Shown: piece after piece, positions 33,630 through 45,600 of the stretch
Position numbering within the stretch: the stretch's first letter is position 1
Layout of the letters: each line of letters begins with the position of its first letter
NCBI GenBank assembly: GCA_035771175.1
Contig: CM069595.1
Coordinates: forward strand, 1,279,122-1,343,121
Length of the DNA: 64,000 nucleotides
Direction of reading: 5' to 3'
Origin: Paratinospora sagittata
Taxonomy: Eukaryota > Streptophyta > Magnoliopsida > Ranunculales > Menispermaceae
Made by a program: the position numbers and the translations under genes
Notes under the pieces: model-generated
Database searches by the model: none
The model's input: the letters and a program-made list of their open reading frames with translations, nothing else
Told to the model about the DNA's origin: nothing

Positions 33630-36369
33630 TTATGCAGCCCCATCACGGAGGGTTGGACACCTCCGCCTGTTGTGGCCTTCTTGTCCACATTGTCTACATC
33701 TAATCTTAGACGACGGTTCCCTTATATCCATCTCATTTCTTAAGCGCGACGACCTCGGTCGACCAGATTTGCGAACTTGACCAGAATCAGGTATCACCGT
33801 ATAAGGAATAGTACATGGTGGCCAATAAGATTCGTGCGGAATGGGATGAAACTTCGATTCGTAACACTTAGAGTAATGCTGGAGGAGGTACCAATGATCA
33901 ATGTATTGGTCACAATTGATCGAAGCATAACGACATGCTGCTTGGACGTGTGAACAAGGAATCCCATAACATTGCCATTTGCCGCAGCTGCAGAAACGAT
34001 CTTTTAGTCGAACCACCTGCTTGTTTCCCCCTTTGTTCATGCGGACATCTTGTATACCGGTAACAACCTCAAATGTCTCAAGCTGTCGATTGATCATTGT
34101 AACAGTGTGGTTCCCTGCCTTAAGCCCCCAATTTTTCATTTTCTCAACCGCATACTTTGTGAAAACTTCTCCATTAGTAATTGCTTCATTTATTTCTTGC
34201 CGTCTAACGATAAACCAACGAACACATCTATAAAACGTCAACTGAACCAATGCTGTGACCGGATAAAATCGAGCCCCCTTCAAAACTCCATTGAAACACT
34301 CTAAAGGAAAAAAACAGAAAACAAATCAGACGGTAATTGACAATTACATAAATAGCTCAGAGAATTCAAATAAGTAAATGCATAGACTAACCAGCGACAT
34401 TCGTAGTCATCCAACCATACCGCACCCCACCATCGTAAGTCATTGTCCACCTCTCTCTAGGAAGGCTAATGGGATTAAACCATCTTGTGCAACCCTCTTT
34501 CTGGTGCTCTAGCTCTTTCATTAGTGCCTCAAACTTACGTGGTTGGTGTTGTGACCCTGCTGCCTTGGCCAAATCTCTCAACTTCTCGTTACGGTACTTA
34601 TCATTGAAATTACTACCCACATGCCTCAAACAGAACCTATGATATGCCTCCGGCTCGGTCCAACCATTCTCAACTCTTTTAACTGCATTCAATATGCCAG
34701 GGTGACGATCACTGACAAGGCAAATGCCTTCTCTGTTAGTCACGCTATAACGAAGCTTCCTTAGAAACCATGCCCAGTTGTCAGTATTTTCTTGATGAAC
34801 AATAGCAAATGCGAGAGGGAATATATGACTGGCTGCATCGATTGCCGTGGCGATGAGCAACTTACCGCGGTACTTTCCATATAGGTGTGTACCATCTATT
34901 TGTATGATAGGCCTACAATGCTTAAAACCCTCAATTGAGGGACCAAAAGCCCAAAAAGAACGATGAAATATGACTATCCCATTGTTGTCAGGTTCGTAGT
35001 GATTTACAAATGCGTGCGAACCTGGATTACTAGCATTCAATGCATCCATCCATTTGGGGAGTAGGTTATACGATCCCTCCCAATCACCAAATATCTTTTC
35101 CATCACCTTTTGTTTTGCACGCCACACTTTTTTGTAATGCACATCGTATTTGTAATTATTTTTAATGACTTGAAGTAGCGCCGACACAGAAGTTGAAGGA
35201 TCTCGCTTTACAATATCAAAAATTTTGCGATATATTAGCTTTAAATCCAATTGTCTATGATCTTGCGACATTTGGGCATAAATACATGTGTGTGGAAATG
35301 GGCATTTTGTGATCTCAAACAATCCCGATTTCTTGCGTTTCGAAGCCTGTAGCCTCCACTGACAACCATCTTTCGATTTCTTACACCTAATTGACCAAAA
35401 TTTGGGTTCTGAATCGACCACAACATATTCTTGTTGCTTCGCTATACAACATCGTTTTACTCTATGTTGCAAGTCTTCCTTTGAGGGAAATATGAGTCCT
35501 TCGCAAAGATCTTGTGACTCGTTCCACCCCATCGATATGTTATCATGATTGTCTGATAACGGGGTCATAGCTTCATGATTAAGCTCCATGAAATTCGGTG
35601 ATGGAGGCTCAAAACTTGTTGTGGTAGGTTGTGGTGTATCACCCATACTATGCAACTCAGTGTCTTGTAACTCTGTTTCTTCAATGCTTACGCCATTGCC
35701 ATCTTCTCGTAGTGGCGATGCATACATAGACCCATCATTTTCAATTACTCTCAACAAAGGACCACGCAAATCAACAAAATTATCCATCTCATGTCCGTCA
35801 TCCTCATCACTGTTTTCATCACTGTCGTCGTCTTCAAAATTGAATTCATCATCAGACAAATGTACATTTGAAGGGCTGCCATCTTCAGAATCATTGGTCA
35901 TGTGACCGATTGTAGCATCAATAGGTGAAGTTGTACTCGGACCAATGTGCTCCATTGATCTTCGTGCACTATGACCGCCAAAATTTAAGTGGCTTCGCCG
36001 ATGACCCGTTTGACGACCTTCGGTTGGATTTCCACCAACAACTTCTACATACACCTCCATATTAGTAGGAGGTGGGACCTCTTGCAACATGGAAAAAATA
36101 TCCCTTAGCTCTTCCTCATTGCTAATAGGAAGAACCGTATAATTGAAATCCTTTTCGCCAAAAAGCAAAGGATATCTATAGGTGATATTGATCGTTGCAC
36201 ACGTTGAAATCCGTAGTTTACCTCGAATAACCCCTTCAAATTCTTCAAAATCAATGCCTGATCGAACTCTTACAAGCCCTACTGGCGGTCTATCGTATGA
36301 TGCACCTCGTGAATCATGTACTACAGAACCACCGCTGTAGCATATAATAGAAACAAGTCTATTTGTCAT
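33630..36369 (-). CDS. MuDR-type MULE transposase
   Basis: Two exons, 34392-36369 and 33630-34300, joined at an N-V-A-E-C-F codon, give 882 residues. A PB1-like N-terminal domain is followed by an acidic linker (FNFEDDDSDENSDEDDGHE) and a MuDR DNA-binding domain (FPSKEDLQHRVKRCC, FWSIRCKKSKDGCQWRLQAS). The MULE DDE core has IQIDGTHLYGKYRGKLLIAT and SDRHPGI, with EAYHRFCLRH after it. A SWIM zinc finger (CSCGKWQCYGIPCSH) and a CCHC knuckle (CRQCGQEGHNRRRC) end the protein. The transposase cuts and rejoins DNA at the element ends. The start ATG at 36369 is the first in frame and lies directly after a possible acceptor (CCACACAG), so an upstream non-coding exon is possible. The frame is intact. 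Confidence 0.93.
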
Positions 36370-36387
36370 CTGTGTGGGAATAAGCAA

Positions 36388-38520
36388 AATACAATCGTCA
36401 TTTTTTCAAAGAAAATATGAAATTAAAGCCTATGACTTCAACAAAGTAACAATTAAAAGGAAATGTAATAAGGCTAATTTGTTTGAATTGAACTCATCAA
36501 CTTTTGGAGTCATCTACGCACTAAAATTCATATAGATAATCAGTAGAATTTTATGCTAACAAGTGTCATCTAATCACAAAGAAAAATGATAATTGTAAAT
36601 CGAAAAATAATAAGCCAATTATTTTTATTTATTAATTTTTTGACTTCGTTTCTATATCCTCCAAACACTTATTGCGCATATCATGAAGAAGCTAAGTTTC
36701 ACAAAATTCAAGTTTAAAAAAAATTGACTCTACCCCAACATTCAAAATCCCACTGCAATACTTTCAAAACAAGCTAATCCATCACTGTTGTAGTAATATA
36801 TGTATATCATCTACCTTATGCAAGACAAAAAATCATCAAGTTTCTCTTCCTTATATAGTAGATTATAAAGAGTACAAAATTTCAACTAAAGCTCACCCAA
36901 CTCGAATGAATGCTACGTTTTTAAAAAAATTATGTAATCAAGAAATAAAAAATCTACTAAATAAAAATCTCACTCAAAACCAAACTTCCCTCGGAGTTAT
37001 ACAACATTCTAAGTAGAAAATGTGCAATCGAAGTAGAAAAAGGAGATCGTAGATTAGCTATAAATTATAAATCCCTCAATAAAGTTTTAAAATTCTTTCA
37101 TTATCTACTGCCAAACAAACAAGTCCTAATAGCTGTACTTGATAAAGCAATAGTATTCTCAAAATTTAATCTTAAATCTGAATTTTGGCATGTTCAAACT
37201 AATGAATCAAATGATTATAAAGATGAATTCACGTCTCATTTCCATTATAATGAATAGAATGACAAACATACTCCCCCCTCTCCATCTTCAAAGAGTAATA
37301 AAGGAAAATTTTCATCTATATATATAGATTATTCTATAGTCTATATTAATGAAATTCCTACATTTTCTGATTTTCAAACTTAAAAAACAATCATTTGAAG
37401 CATCTAAATATTTGTCTCATGTTTTAATAAAAAATGCTTTCGCTCTCTCAAAGAAATACATAAAACATTCTCAAACTACAATCTGATTTTGACATTTAAA
37501 ATACATAATCAGAACATCACTATAATCTAATCAACGGAGTAATTAAATTTACAAATGAAATCAAAGATCAAAAGTAAAGGCAAGACCTTTGCATATAGCA
37601 CCATAACCTTCTGAAATTGACATATAAACCAAGAACAATTCTCTTAAACGCGAAAACAACTTATTCAATCCATGTTTTTACTAACATCCCTACCAAGTAC
37701 CCACAAAATGATGGCTTTTCTAGAGGGCATGACATATGCATCCCCCAAAAGTGCGAGATAACCTCTCTAAATAACAGTGTGATTGAATCCTCCGTTATCC
37801 TTGCTATATTTTTAGCAAGTGAAGAGACATAACTAAGCACAAAAGAATGAAAATCCAATAACAAATAATTAGTCACAAAAGTGGCAACGTTCTTCCATTT
37901 TATTCCAATACCAAATAGATCTATCTAACAAAATTACAAAAACTCTACAATACTCCACCAAAACGCATAAATAAGCACTAGGAACCAAATCAACTAATAA
38001 TGTTGCTTTTTATTTAATCTTTTCTATTTTCTTTTTTCTTTTTTTCTTTTTCTTACACAAAGTGAATGTGATGTGGGTTTCGTTGGCAATTGTGAGAAAA
38101 AAAAAAATTGCACTTACCGGAACAATTGTGAGAAAAACTCTTCTTGCATAAAAACAAACAAGAAAAAAAAAATCATATCCGAACTAAACCATTGATTGAC
38201 ATTATTGGGTGTGATGCTGGAAGAAGAAGAAGAAGAAGAAGAAGAAGAAGAAGAAGAAGAAGAAGAAGAAGAAGAAGAAGAAGGGTAAAAATTAGTGAAA
38301 GGGCACACAAGTTTTGAACCGAGATCGAGAATGGCGAACCCTATAACAAGAAAAAGAAAATGAAAAAAATAAAAGAAAAAGTGTCACCTTTGTTTAGTGA
38401 TCGAGAATGGCAACACGGAGACGGAGCGAGATGACGGCGAAGGAGTGAGACGACGGCGACGAGTTTTTCAGTTCAGAGAGGGCGAGAGGGCGAAGACTTT
38501 CTCAGAGAGGGCGAGAGGGC
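36388..38520. other. Non-coding interior of the MULE
   Basis: AT-rich sequence between the transposase start and the right palindrome array. It should hold the transposase promoter. No open frame of note apart from one that is just the (GAA)n repeat. Confidence 0.7.
38218..38284. repeat. (GAA)n microsatellite
   Basis: About 21 GAA units without a break, within the MULE. Confidence 0.97.
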
Positions 38521-38536
38521 GGTTTAAGTAGGGTTT

Positions 38537-39036
38537 AAGGGAAGACGTCTTTTGAAAAGACACATTCTTTTAAAATAAAAAAAAACAAACTTGCCTGAGG
38601 AGAAGGCGTCTTTTGAAAAGACGCCTTCTCTTCAGTTTAAAAAAAAGGGGTGAAGGGAAGGCGTCTTTTCAAAAGACGCCTTCCCTTCAGTTAAAAAAAA
38701 ATAGCTTTGAAGAGAAGACGTCTTTTCAAAAGACGCCTTCTCTTCAACTAAAAACAACAAGAAAAAAACCTTGGAGGGAAGGCGTCTTTTGAAAAGACGC
38801 CTTCCCTTCAACGTTAAAAAAAAAATTGAAGGGAAGGGAAGGCGTCTTTTCAAAAGACGCCTTCCCTTCCACTTGTAAAAAATCCACCTCCGCGCCGACG
38901 TGGAGCATTGTTTGGCCGCTGACTGTGCGATGACTGTGCAATGAACAGTAAACTGTGGCAGTGGTGACATTATTTTTGAGGGGATGACATTTGTGGAATT
39001 ATTCATTTTTTGAAGGGTAATCATGTAAAAAATCCC
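38537..39036. repeat. MULE right terminal inverted repeat with six palindromes
   Basis: Palindromic units at about 38537-38572, 38595-38634, 38651-38690, 38708-38746, 38773-38810 and 38827-38870. Their arms, counted from the outer end inward, are GGG, GGG, GAG, GGG, GAG, GGA; the first four repeat the order GGG, GGG, GAG, GGG of the left end. From 38871 to 39036 the sequence is the inverted counterpart of 30143-30309. The innermost unit (38537) is decayed on one arm. Confidence 0.93.
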
Positions 39037-39620
39037 GTTCGACCTTATCAGCATATCGAATCCACCCACTTTTTTCTCGTCCAAAATTCATTGGTGTCAG
39101 CCTAAAGGAAAACGCACGCCCAGATTGGTCGCCGTACGATATTTCTCGAGTTTATCAAAGAGAGATTAGTGAAAAACCCGAGTCGAGGTGTGGACGGGGA
39201 GTCGGAAGCCTTGACTTTCTTCCCCCATCTCCCTCCTCCGCATAAAATCGGTTTTGGTTTTCTCTATCCATTTCTTGCTTCTTCTCTCTTTCGCACTTTT
39301 TTTCTATTTTTTCTTTTCGTTCTTCGAGGGCCACAGAGAAGAGAGACCCCTCTTTCGTATTAGGGTTTTAAAATCTCGAACCATAGTCGCGTCATTTTCA
39401 CTTTTTTTTGTTGTTGTCAGAATGTTTACATAAGTCGTTGGATTGTGTTTTTTCGAACAATGATGGATTTCGATCTTCATTTTCGGCTTCGGTGCTCGAT
39501 TGGTTGGATTGATTGAGGTTTTGGTAGCTCATGGCGCGGTTGTTTTGATTTGTTTTTTTTAATTTTTGTTGGCATTAATCGGATGAAGAGTGGCGTTTCT
39601 GTTGGATTTTTCGAATGCGG

Positions 39621-42600
39621 ATGGCTGAGAGCAGGAGATATATCTCGAATCAACCATTAGGTCTGTTTTCGGCTTTTGATTATCTTCATTTTTATCCGTT
39701 TCTGATGTATTTTTGCCTCTGTAATGGATACCGATCACTCTGGTCAAAATAGCGCATGTAATTGTTTTTCACATTTCAGTTTCCGTTGATGCATGTTCAT
39801 GTGCTCGATTGCCACTCTGCATTCTGAATTTATCCGTTAAATGATATAATGAAGGTGTTGAGTTTTAGAGAAGATTTGTGTGTTTTATAGTTAATGTGTT
39901 TAGAATTAATGGATCTGTGATTTTTTTTTTTTTTTTTTGGGGTCAGGTATGGGTGTGTGATTGCTTACTCTATGAATTACTTTGAGCCTCAATTATCAAT
40001 TCTTTATACTGTATTGAACAAAATTGATGGTTTCGTTTTCTTAGTCTGAAATTTTGCATGTGTATGACAGACATTACACAAATACTTTTTGAAGCAAAAC
40101 ACCGGTGGCTTCGTCCAAATGAAATTTGCGAGATTCTTCGCAACTATCAGAAGTTTGAATTAACACCAGATCCGCCTTACAAACCTTCAGGTGCGTTGCT
40201 AGCTTCTTATCCAATGATTGCTCTTAATATCCCGATGTGTGATTTTGTACTCAAAGCAACTATTTTATTATCATCATCATTATTATTATAATTATTTTTT
40301 TTTTTTTTCTGTTTTGTAGGTGGTTCTTTATACTTGTTTGATCGTAAAGCACTTCGATATTTCCGTAAAGATGGCCACTGTTGGAGAAAGAAGAAAGATG
40401 GGAAGACTGTCCGAGAGGCTCATGAAAAACTGAAGGTGTTTTTGAGTTAATTATTCATAATTTTTTCAGATTGGAGTTATATTTGACAGTTTAGAGTAGA
40501 TGTACTATTTTTCTGTTTCTTTTCATTCCTTGTATATTTGTATTCATTTTATCTTGTCTATTCAGACTATTCTATTCTTTGTAGGCTGGCAGTGTGGATG
40601 TGCTGCATTGCTATTATGCCCATGGTGAAGACAATGAAAACTTCCAAAGGCGAAGCTACTGGATGCTTGACTTGTGAGTTCTATTCAAACTCTCATAGAT
40701 TTTGGAGCCTTAGTTCTTTGTACTACTAATGGTGCTGGAAAAAATGCTCTATTTACTTTTGATAATTGTTGAGAGAATGCGAGCAACAAACCATAGAGAG
40801 GGACTATGGGCATATTCAAATTTGGGTTGACACGCTGCTTAACAATATGACCTAAAGTACGTCTAATCTCACAAGTTGGGCTCAAGGATTGAAAACTTGA
40901 ATTTGCACTGAACTTTGGTTCTTTAAATTGAAATCAATTCGGTGAAGTCCAATTTAATACGGAGAATTTTTTTAAAAATTCAACATTATAGAGAAGTATA
41001 AAGAATTCTATTTCAATGTTGTAAAAATCTTTTTTTCTTTCGGATATGCTAAAACAGACATAATTATATACTTTAAACTCATTATATTAGATAATATTAT
41101 GGTTTCAAATTAGATTTATAATCCCTATATTACTTGATGCATACTACATGAGTAACAAGCTAATTTATGACTTCTACGCTTGACATATATACTATATAGG
41201 ATGTATATGGGTTGATGCATTACATATAGTTTATGAATTACATGTTCATTTCAATTTTAAATTAGAGTTTGTAAATGTTTTGCTTCTTCCTTTAGTTTTT
41301 CTTTAGTTTCTTTGCATAACGTATGAAATTGTACTTCAGTGTCATATATATTTATTCTTTTGGAATATTTTCTAGCAAAAGTCAAAGTTAGCATTTTATT
41401 TATTTATTTTGTGTTTGAAAAGTAAAAACTAGTAAAGAATTTTTTTAGTTTTACAAATAATTTTGCAATGTTTACTTAACTTCGATGGAATATTTGTTAT
41501 AATTTAATTATATTTAATTTGTATTCTTTTCTATCTAATTTTAATTCGTATTCGATGATTAGAAAATATACAAAATTCGATGAAAATTCTGAGAATTATG
41601 TCGAATTTTCACCTAGTTAAGTATGCTCTTGTTGAATAATATCCTTTTCCATAATGCTACTTTTCCACCAAATTTTGACAATGCTGGAAACCATGCCACA
41701 TCTTGATGGCGTGCTCCAATAGTGAATCCAAGCATTTCTTTGGGACGCCTCTGCTACCCCCTTCCTTCCCCCCTAAAAAATCTCATTTCAACCATTTAAT
41801 CAATTGGAAAGAGTGCCTCTAGTGAAGATAGATTTTAAATGTGATGTTGAGAATAGAACTCAAAGTGGCTTCATTTCTACCCATTAATTTGATTGACCTT
41901 ATGACGACCCCTTCTCCCAAAATCTTAGAGAGGCGAGTTACCCTGGCTAGCACTCAACACCGAGCACTAGTAACTCTACCACACATACCACCTGTACAAA
42001 ATACATACAAGATGTATATTCCATATCACAGTAAACCAAATTACTGAACAAGTCCACTAGGCATAGATTTTAACAAAAATAGTTAAATTCTATATTAACC
42101 ATAACATGTTAAAACATAAGTCTCACAACATCTAATAAAGTCCACACCAAGTGTGCGGAAGTATGAAAGCCTAATATACGGGTTCAGTCAACCCAACCCA
42201 ATCCATACATAACTTAAATGTGCAAATAAAATTATAGAGTAATGAACAAGAAATAATAAAACTTATCTATATATGCCATATACTACAGCCGCATCGACTA
42301 TACTCACTTCTTATTCAAGTGAGCTTTCCGATCACAACGCGATTCCCTTACCCTTGTCTAGGGCACTAGAAGATCCTGGAAGAGGTGAGAAAAAAATGCG
42401 GTGAACTAAAAAGCCCAGTGAAATGTTATTACATACCTACTATCACATACTCATAAATGATTTTAAAACAATGCATGTAACTAAAGCAATCATGCCATGT
42501 GATGAGTACATAAACAATGCAATATAAAAATAAAGTGTATAGCCAAAAATAAATTTATATTTTCGGGTCATGTTTCACGAGGTCCCTACCTAGATTTTTC

Positions 42601-45600
42601 GCGAGTACCAAATTCCAGTACTACGCCTAGAAGGTTTCTTACTTAAGTTCCGCGTAGTTCAATTCCCTACACTATATTTATAACCCAATAAACTAGGCAA
42701 TTTAAGGTTCATTCCATAGAAGCATGTGGGGAGACCCATCTAGGTCATGGCCGTAACCTAGGAATTAAATCCCACATCAATTATGTTTATGTGATCCTTA
42801 AAGCCAATTTCACAAGAAAATCCATATTTATTCAAATCCATGTATACAATCCATAAAACATGAATTTAAAGTTTCATGCATAATCATAAAACAAAACAAT
42901 GCATAAACCCATGCACACATGCATACAACCATGTACAGTTTACAAAACAGTAATAAAACATGCTAAACGGGTTTTACATATTTATGATGATATATATATG
43001 ATGGGAGGATGAAACCATACTCACCTCCAAGCCTAAATCGCGTTCCAATAACCTTTCCGTAGCTTCCGGATTTAATTCTAATATTTCCTCAATTCCTAAA
43101 TTCAAATATAATATTTTAAAATTATTCAACAATCCAAAATATCCACTAAAATTATATAACTAGATAAACTAGTTTATTCCACCATTAGGAATCTAAATAA
43201 ATTAGATCTAGATCTAGAATTAGCAAAGGGAATATTAAAACCCTTGCTTCCAAGGATCCAAACCAGATCTTCACCCAACTATTCCCAAAACATTTGGGAA
43301 CTTGAAAAAGGGAAAAAAGAACAATAGATTTTATCTTGGATCCTAAATCCGCTCTCCGAACGCTTTTCGAAACCTTCTTGGACGGCTTTCCAATGCTTCC
43401 TCGCTCTCTTTGGGTAACTCTTGGGTTTTGGGAATGTCAGAATATGTTAAAATAAACAAGAATAGCTTTTTATATTAAAAGAAACCTAAAAACTATATAA
43501 AAAAAGGGTTCTATGTTACTGTAGAAGCGTGCTACAGGCCACATAATGTTTATTTCTTTTGGAGCCCACCCATTTACATAATGTTTTTTTTTTTATTTTT
43601 TTTTCAAAATGTAGGTTGTTACAGGCCTACATATCGTCGAGTTATGGACCTTGTACAATCAATTGCTCCTACCAAATTATAAGTGAGAAATTTAAGCAGT
43701 CAAGCCACTGGCTAAAGATTTCTAGAATTCATCTTCAAAAGGCCTAGATTCTATACCCACTAGCGGAAAGATATGCCATGGAAATGCCATACTCGTCCAT
43801 CCCCATATCTCCCCAAATCTATTCCTAAACTTGTAATCATGGTATTTCTGACTCAAATGTTCATTTGAATACAATATGGAAACACACTCCATTATTATGG
43901 AAATATTTAGGTTGAAGACTGGAAATACCGCTAAAAATAATTTGGTGTTGTAGGAATTTATATGGATTAGCTATTGAACCATTTCAAGGACAATTGTCTG
44001 CAATTTTGACATTTTAAGTAAAAATCCTTTTTAAGTGTTATTTGTTGTGTGGAATTGCTCAAAATAATCTGAAGCCATAGTGATCTAATTGAAAAAAAAT
44101 AAATTATTTATCGCTTTTTCCAAACAAAAACTTTTACAACATCATGGGTTGATAGCAGTGGGTAGACAGAGAATCAGAGATCTATCTTGAGAGGCAATAA
44201 TTTGGCAAGGGAGATTAGCCTCTCTTGAGGTGATGAATCTTGTATTGAGTGCAATCATTTTCTTTTCTTGTTGGTAATACAAGTTCCACATTGAAATTAT
44301 ATTTTTACCTCTTTCACGTGACAATTGCTTTCTCGATTGTAATCCATGAAATTTCCGCATCTAATCTTCATTTGTTGCTTTCTGTTGTTATTTACAGGCA
44401 GTTTGAACACATAGTTCTTGTACACTACAGAGAGGTAAAAGAGGTAATACATTGAAGTACTATGATACTATCCATGGGATTTATTTTTCCAAAAAAACTG
44501 TTTAGTTCTGTCACTATGTTATAATATTTCCTACTAAGCAGAACTTCCTATAGACTTTTATGGAGGTGTGTGTACGGATATAAACCATATTTACATGTTG
44601 CAGATAATTATCTTTTTTTTTTTTCATCATGATAGCTCTTTCTATTCTTACAATGATGTTTTAAGAATAGAAATATTATACTGTTAACTGTTTTAGATAA
44701 CCACCAGACCTAAAAGCTATAGTTGATAGGTTGAGGCTCAAGAAGTAGATTAAGGTACCACTGGAACTCCTCATGTGCAGCTCCACTGTGCATGTGGAAA
44801 GATAGAAGGAAGACAAAATAATACTCAGATATAGAAGGAAGACAAAATAATACACAAATACACACATGTTATGGGGAATATGCAAATGCTAACAAAGAGT
44901 CCTCACAAAACTGTAGGTTTGATACTATTTTAGATAACCATTAGATCTGAAAACTTTAATTGGTAGGTGGAAGCCTAGTGATGTATATTAAACTATCACT
45001 AATATACCAAAAAAATAAAGAGGGTGATATGGTTCTTATGCTCTTTTGAGTTTTGACGATTATTTGGTCAGCATTTTAATTGGCTTGCCTCGAAAATTGT
45101 AGTGTTGTGCTCTATTGATGTAACACTTAAAATGCTTTCGTTGTTGTAGTGGCAAATTCATGAAACGATTGCAGTGACTGTACTAGATTTTTGCAACGAC
45201 ATGTGACCTTATTTGTTACAAATACATGTTTTAAAAGGAGAGATCAGCACTTCATAATCTTCAAAGTGAACCTAATAAGAGTTGAGTAAGCATTTTTTCT
45301 AACTACATATCTTGATTATTTAACATGTAAATATTTTAAAGTTGTTTCAAGAGAGAGCTTAATTGCACAGAATAGGTTAAGGGTGAAAGATCAAATCTTG
45401 GATAAAAAGAGAAAAAAACTAATTTTAGCACATAAGAACTTAGGGGTAACTATTGAAATTAAATTCTTTCATAGAATAAGCATGTTTCAAGTAAGAAAAT
45501 GTTTAATAAATTGAAAAGTGTACAAGCTTTTGGAGTGAATTCTATTCTTGTTGAGACTTAGAAGTGTTAAGGGAAAGTTAGAGTTTTGTAATTAACAAAA

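Larger units (their letters stand above)
30143..39036 (-). mobile_element. Complete Mutator-like element (MULE) with transposase and PMD gene
   Basis: 8894 bp flanked by a perfect 9-bp target duplication GTTCGACCT (30134-30142 and 39037-39045), the Mutator size. Ends are inverted (GGGGTTTTTACATGATTACC at 30143; its inverted counterpart ends at 39036). Inside are palindrome arrays at both ends, a three-copy 179-bp minisatellite, a two-exon MuDR-type transposase gene and a five-exon plant-mobile-domain gene, both on the minus strand and both open throughout. About 2.1 kb upstream of the transposase (36388-38520) is AT-rich and carries a (GAA)n repeat. The element ends 585 bp before the CAMTA start codon. 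Confidence 0.97.

Noticed and set aside
34300..36369. Reading the MULE transposase as two genes because of the gap near 34390
   Set aside because: A GTTAGT donor and TTTAG acceptor join the parts in phase through the conserved N-x-AECFN motif.
38221..38283. CRISPR-like or satellite array
   Set aside because: Simple trinucleotide repeat without spacers; the genome is eukaryotic.
38114..38308. Poly-Ser open frame
   Set aside because: Translation of the (GAA)n microsatellite.
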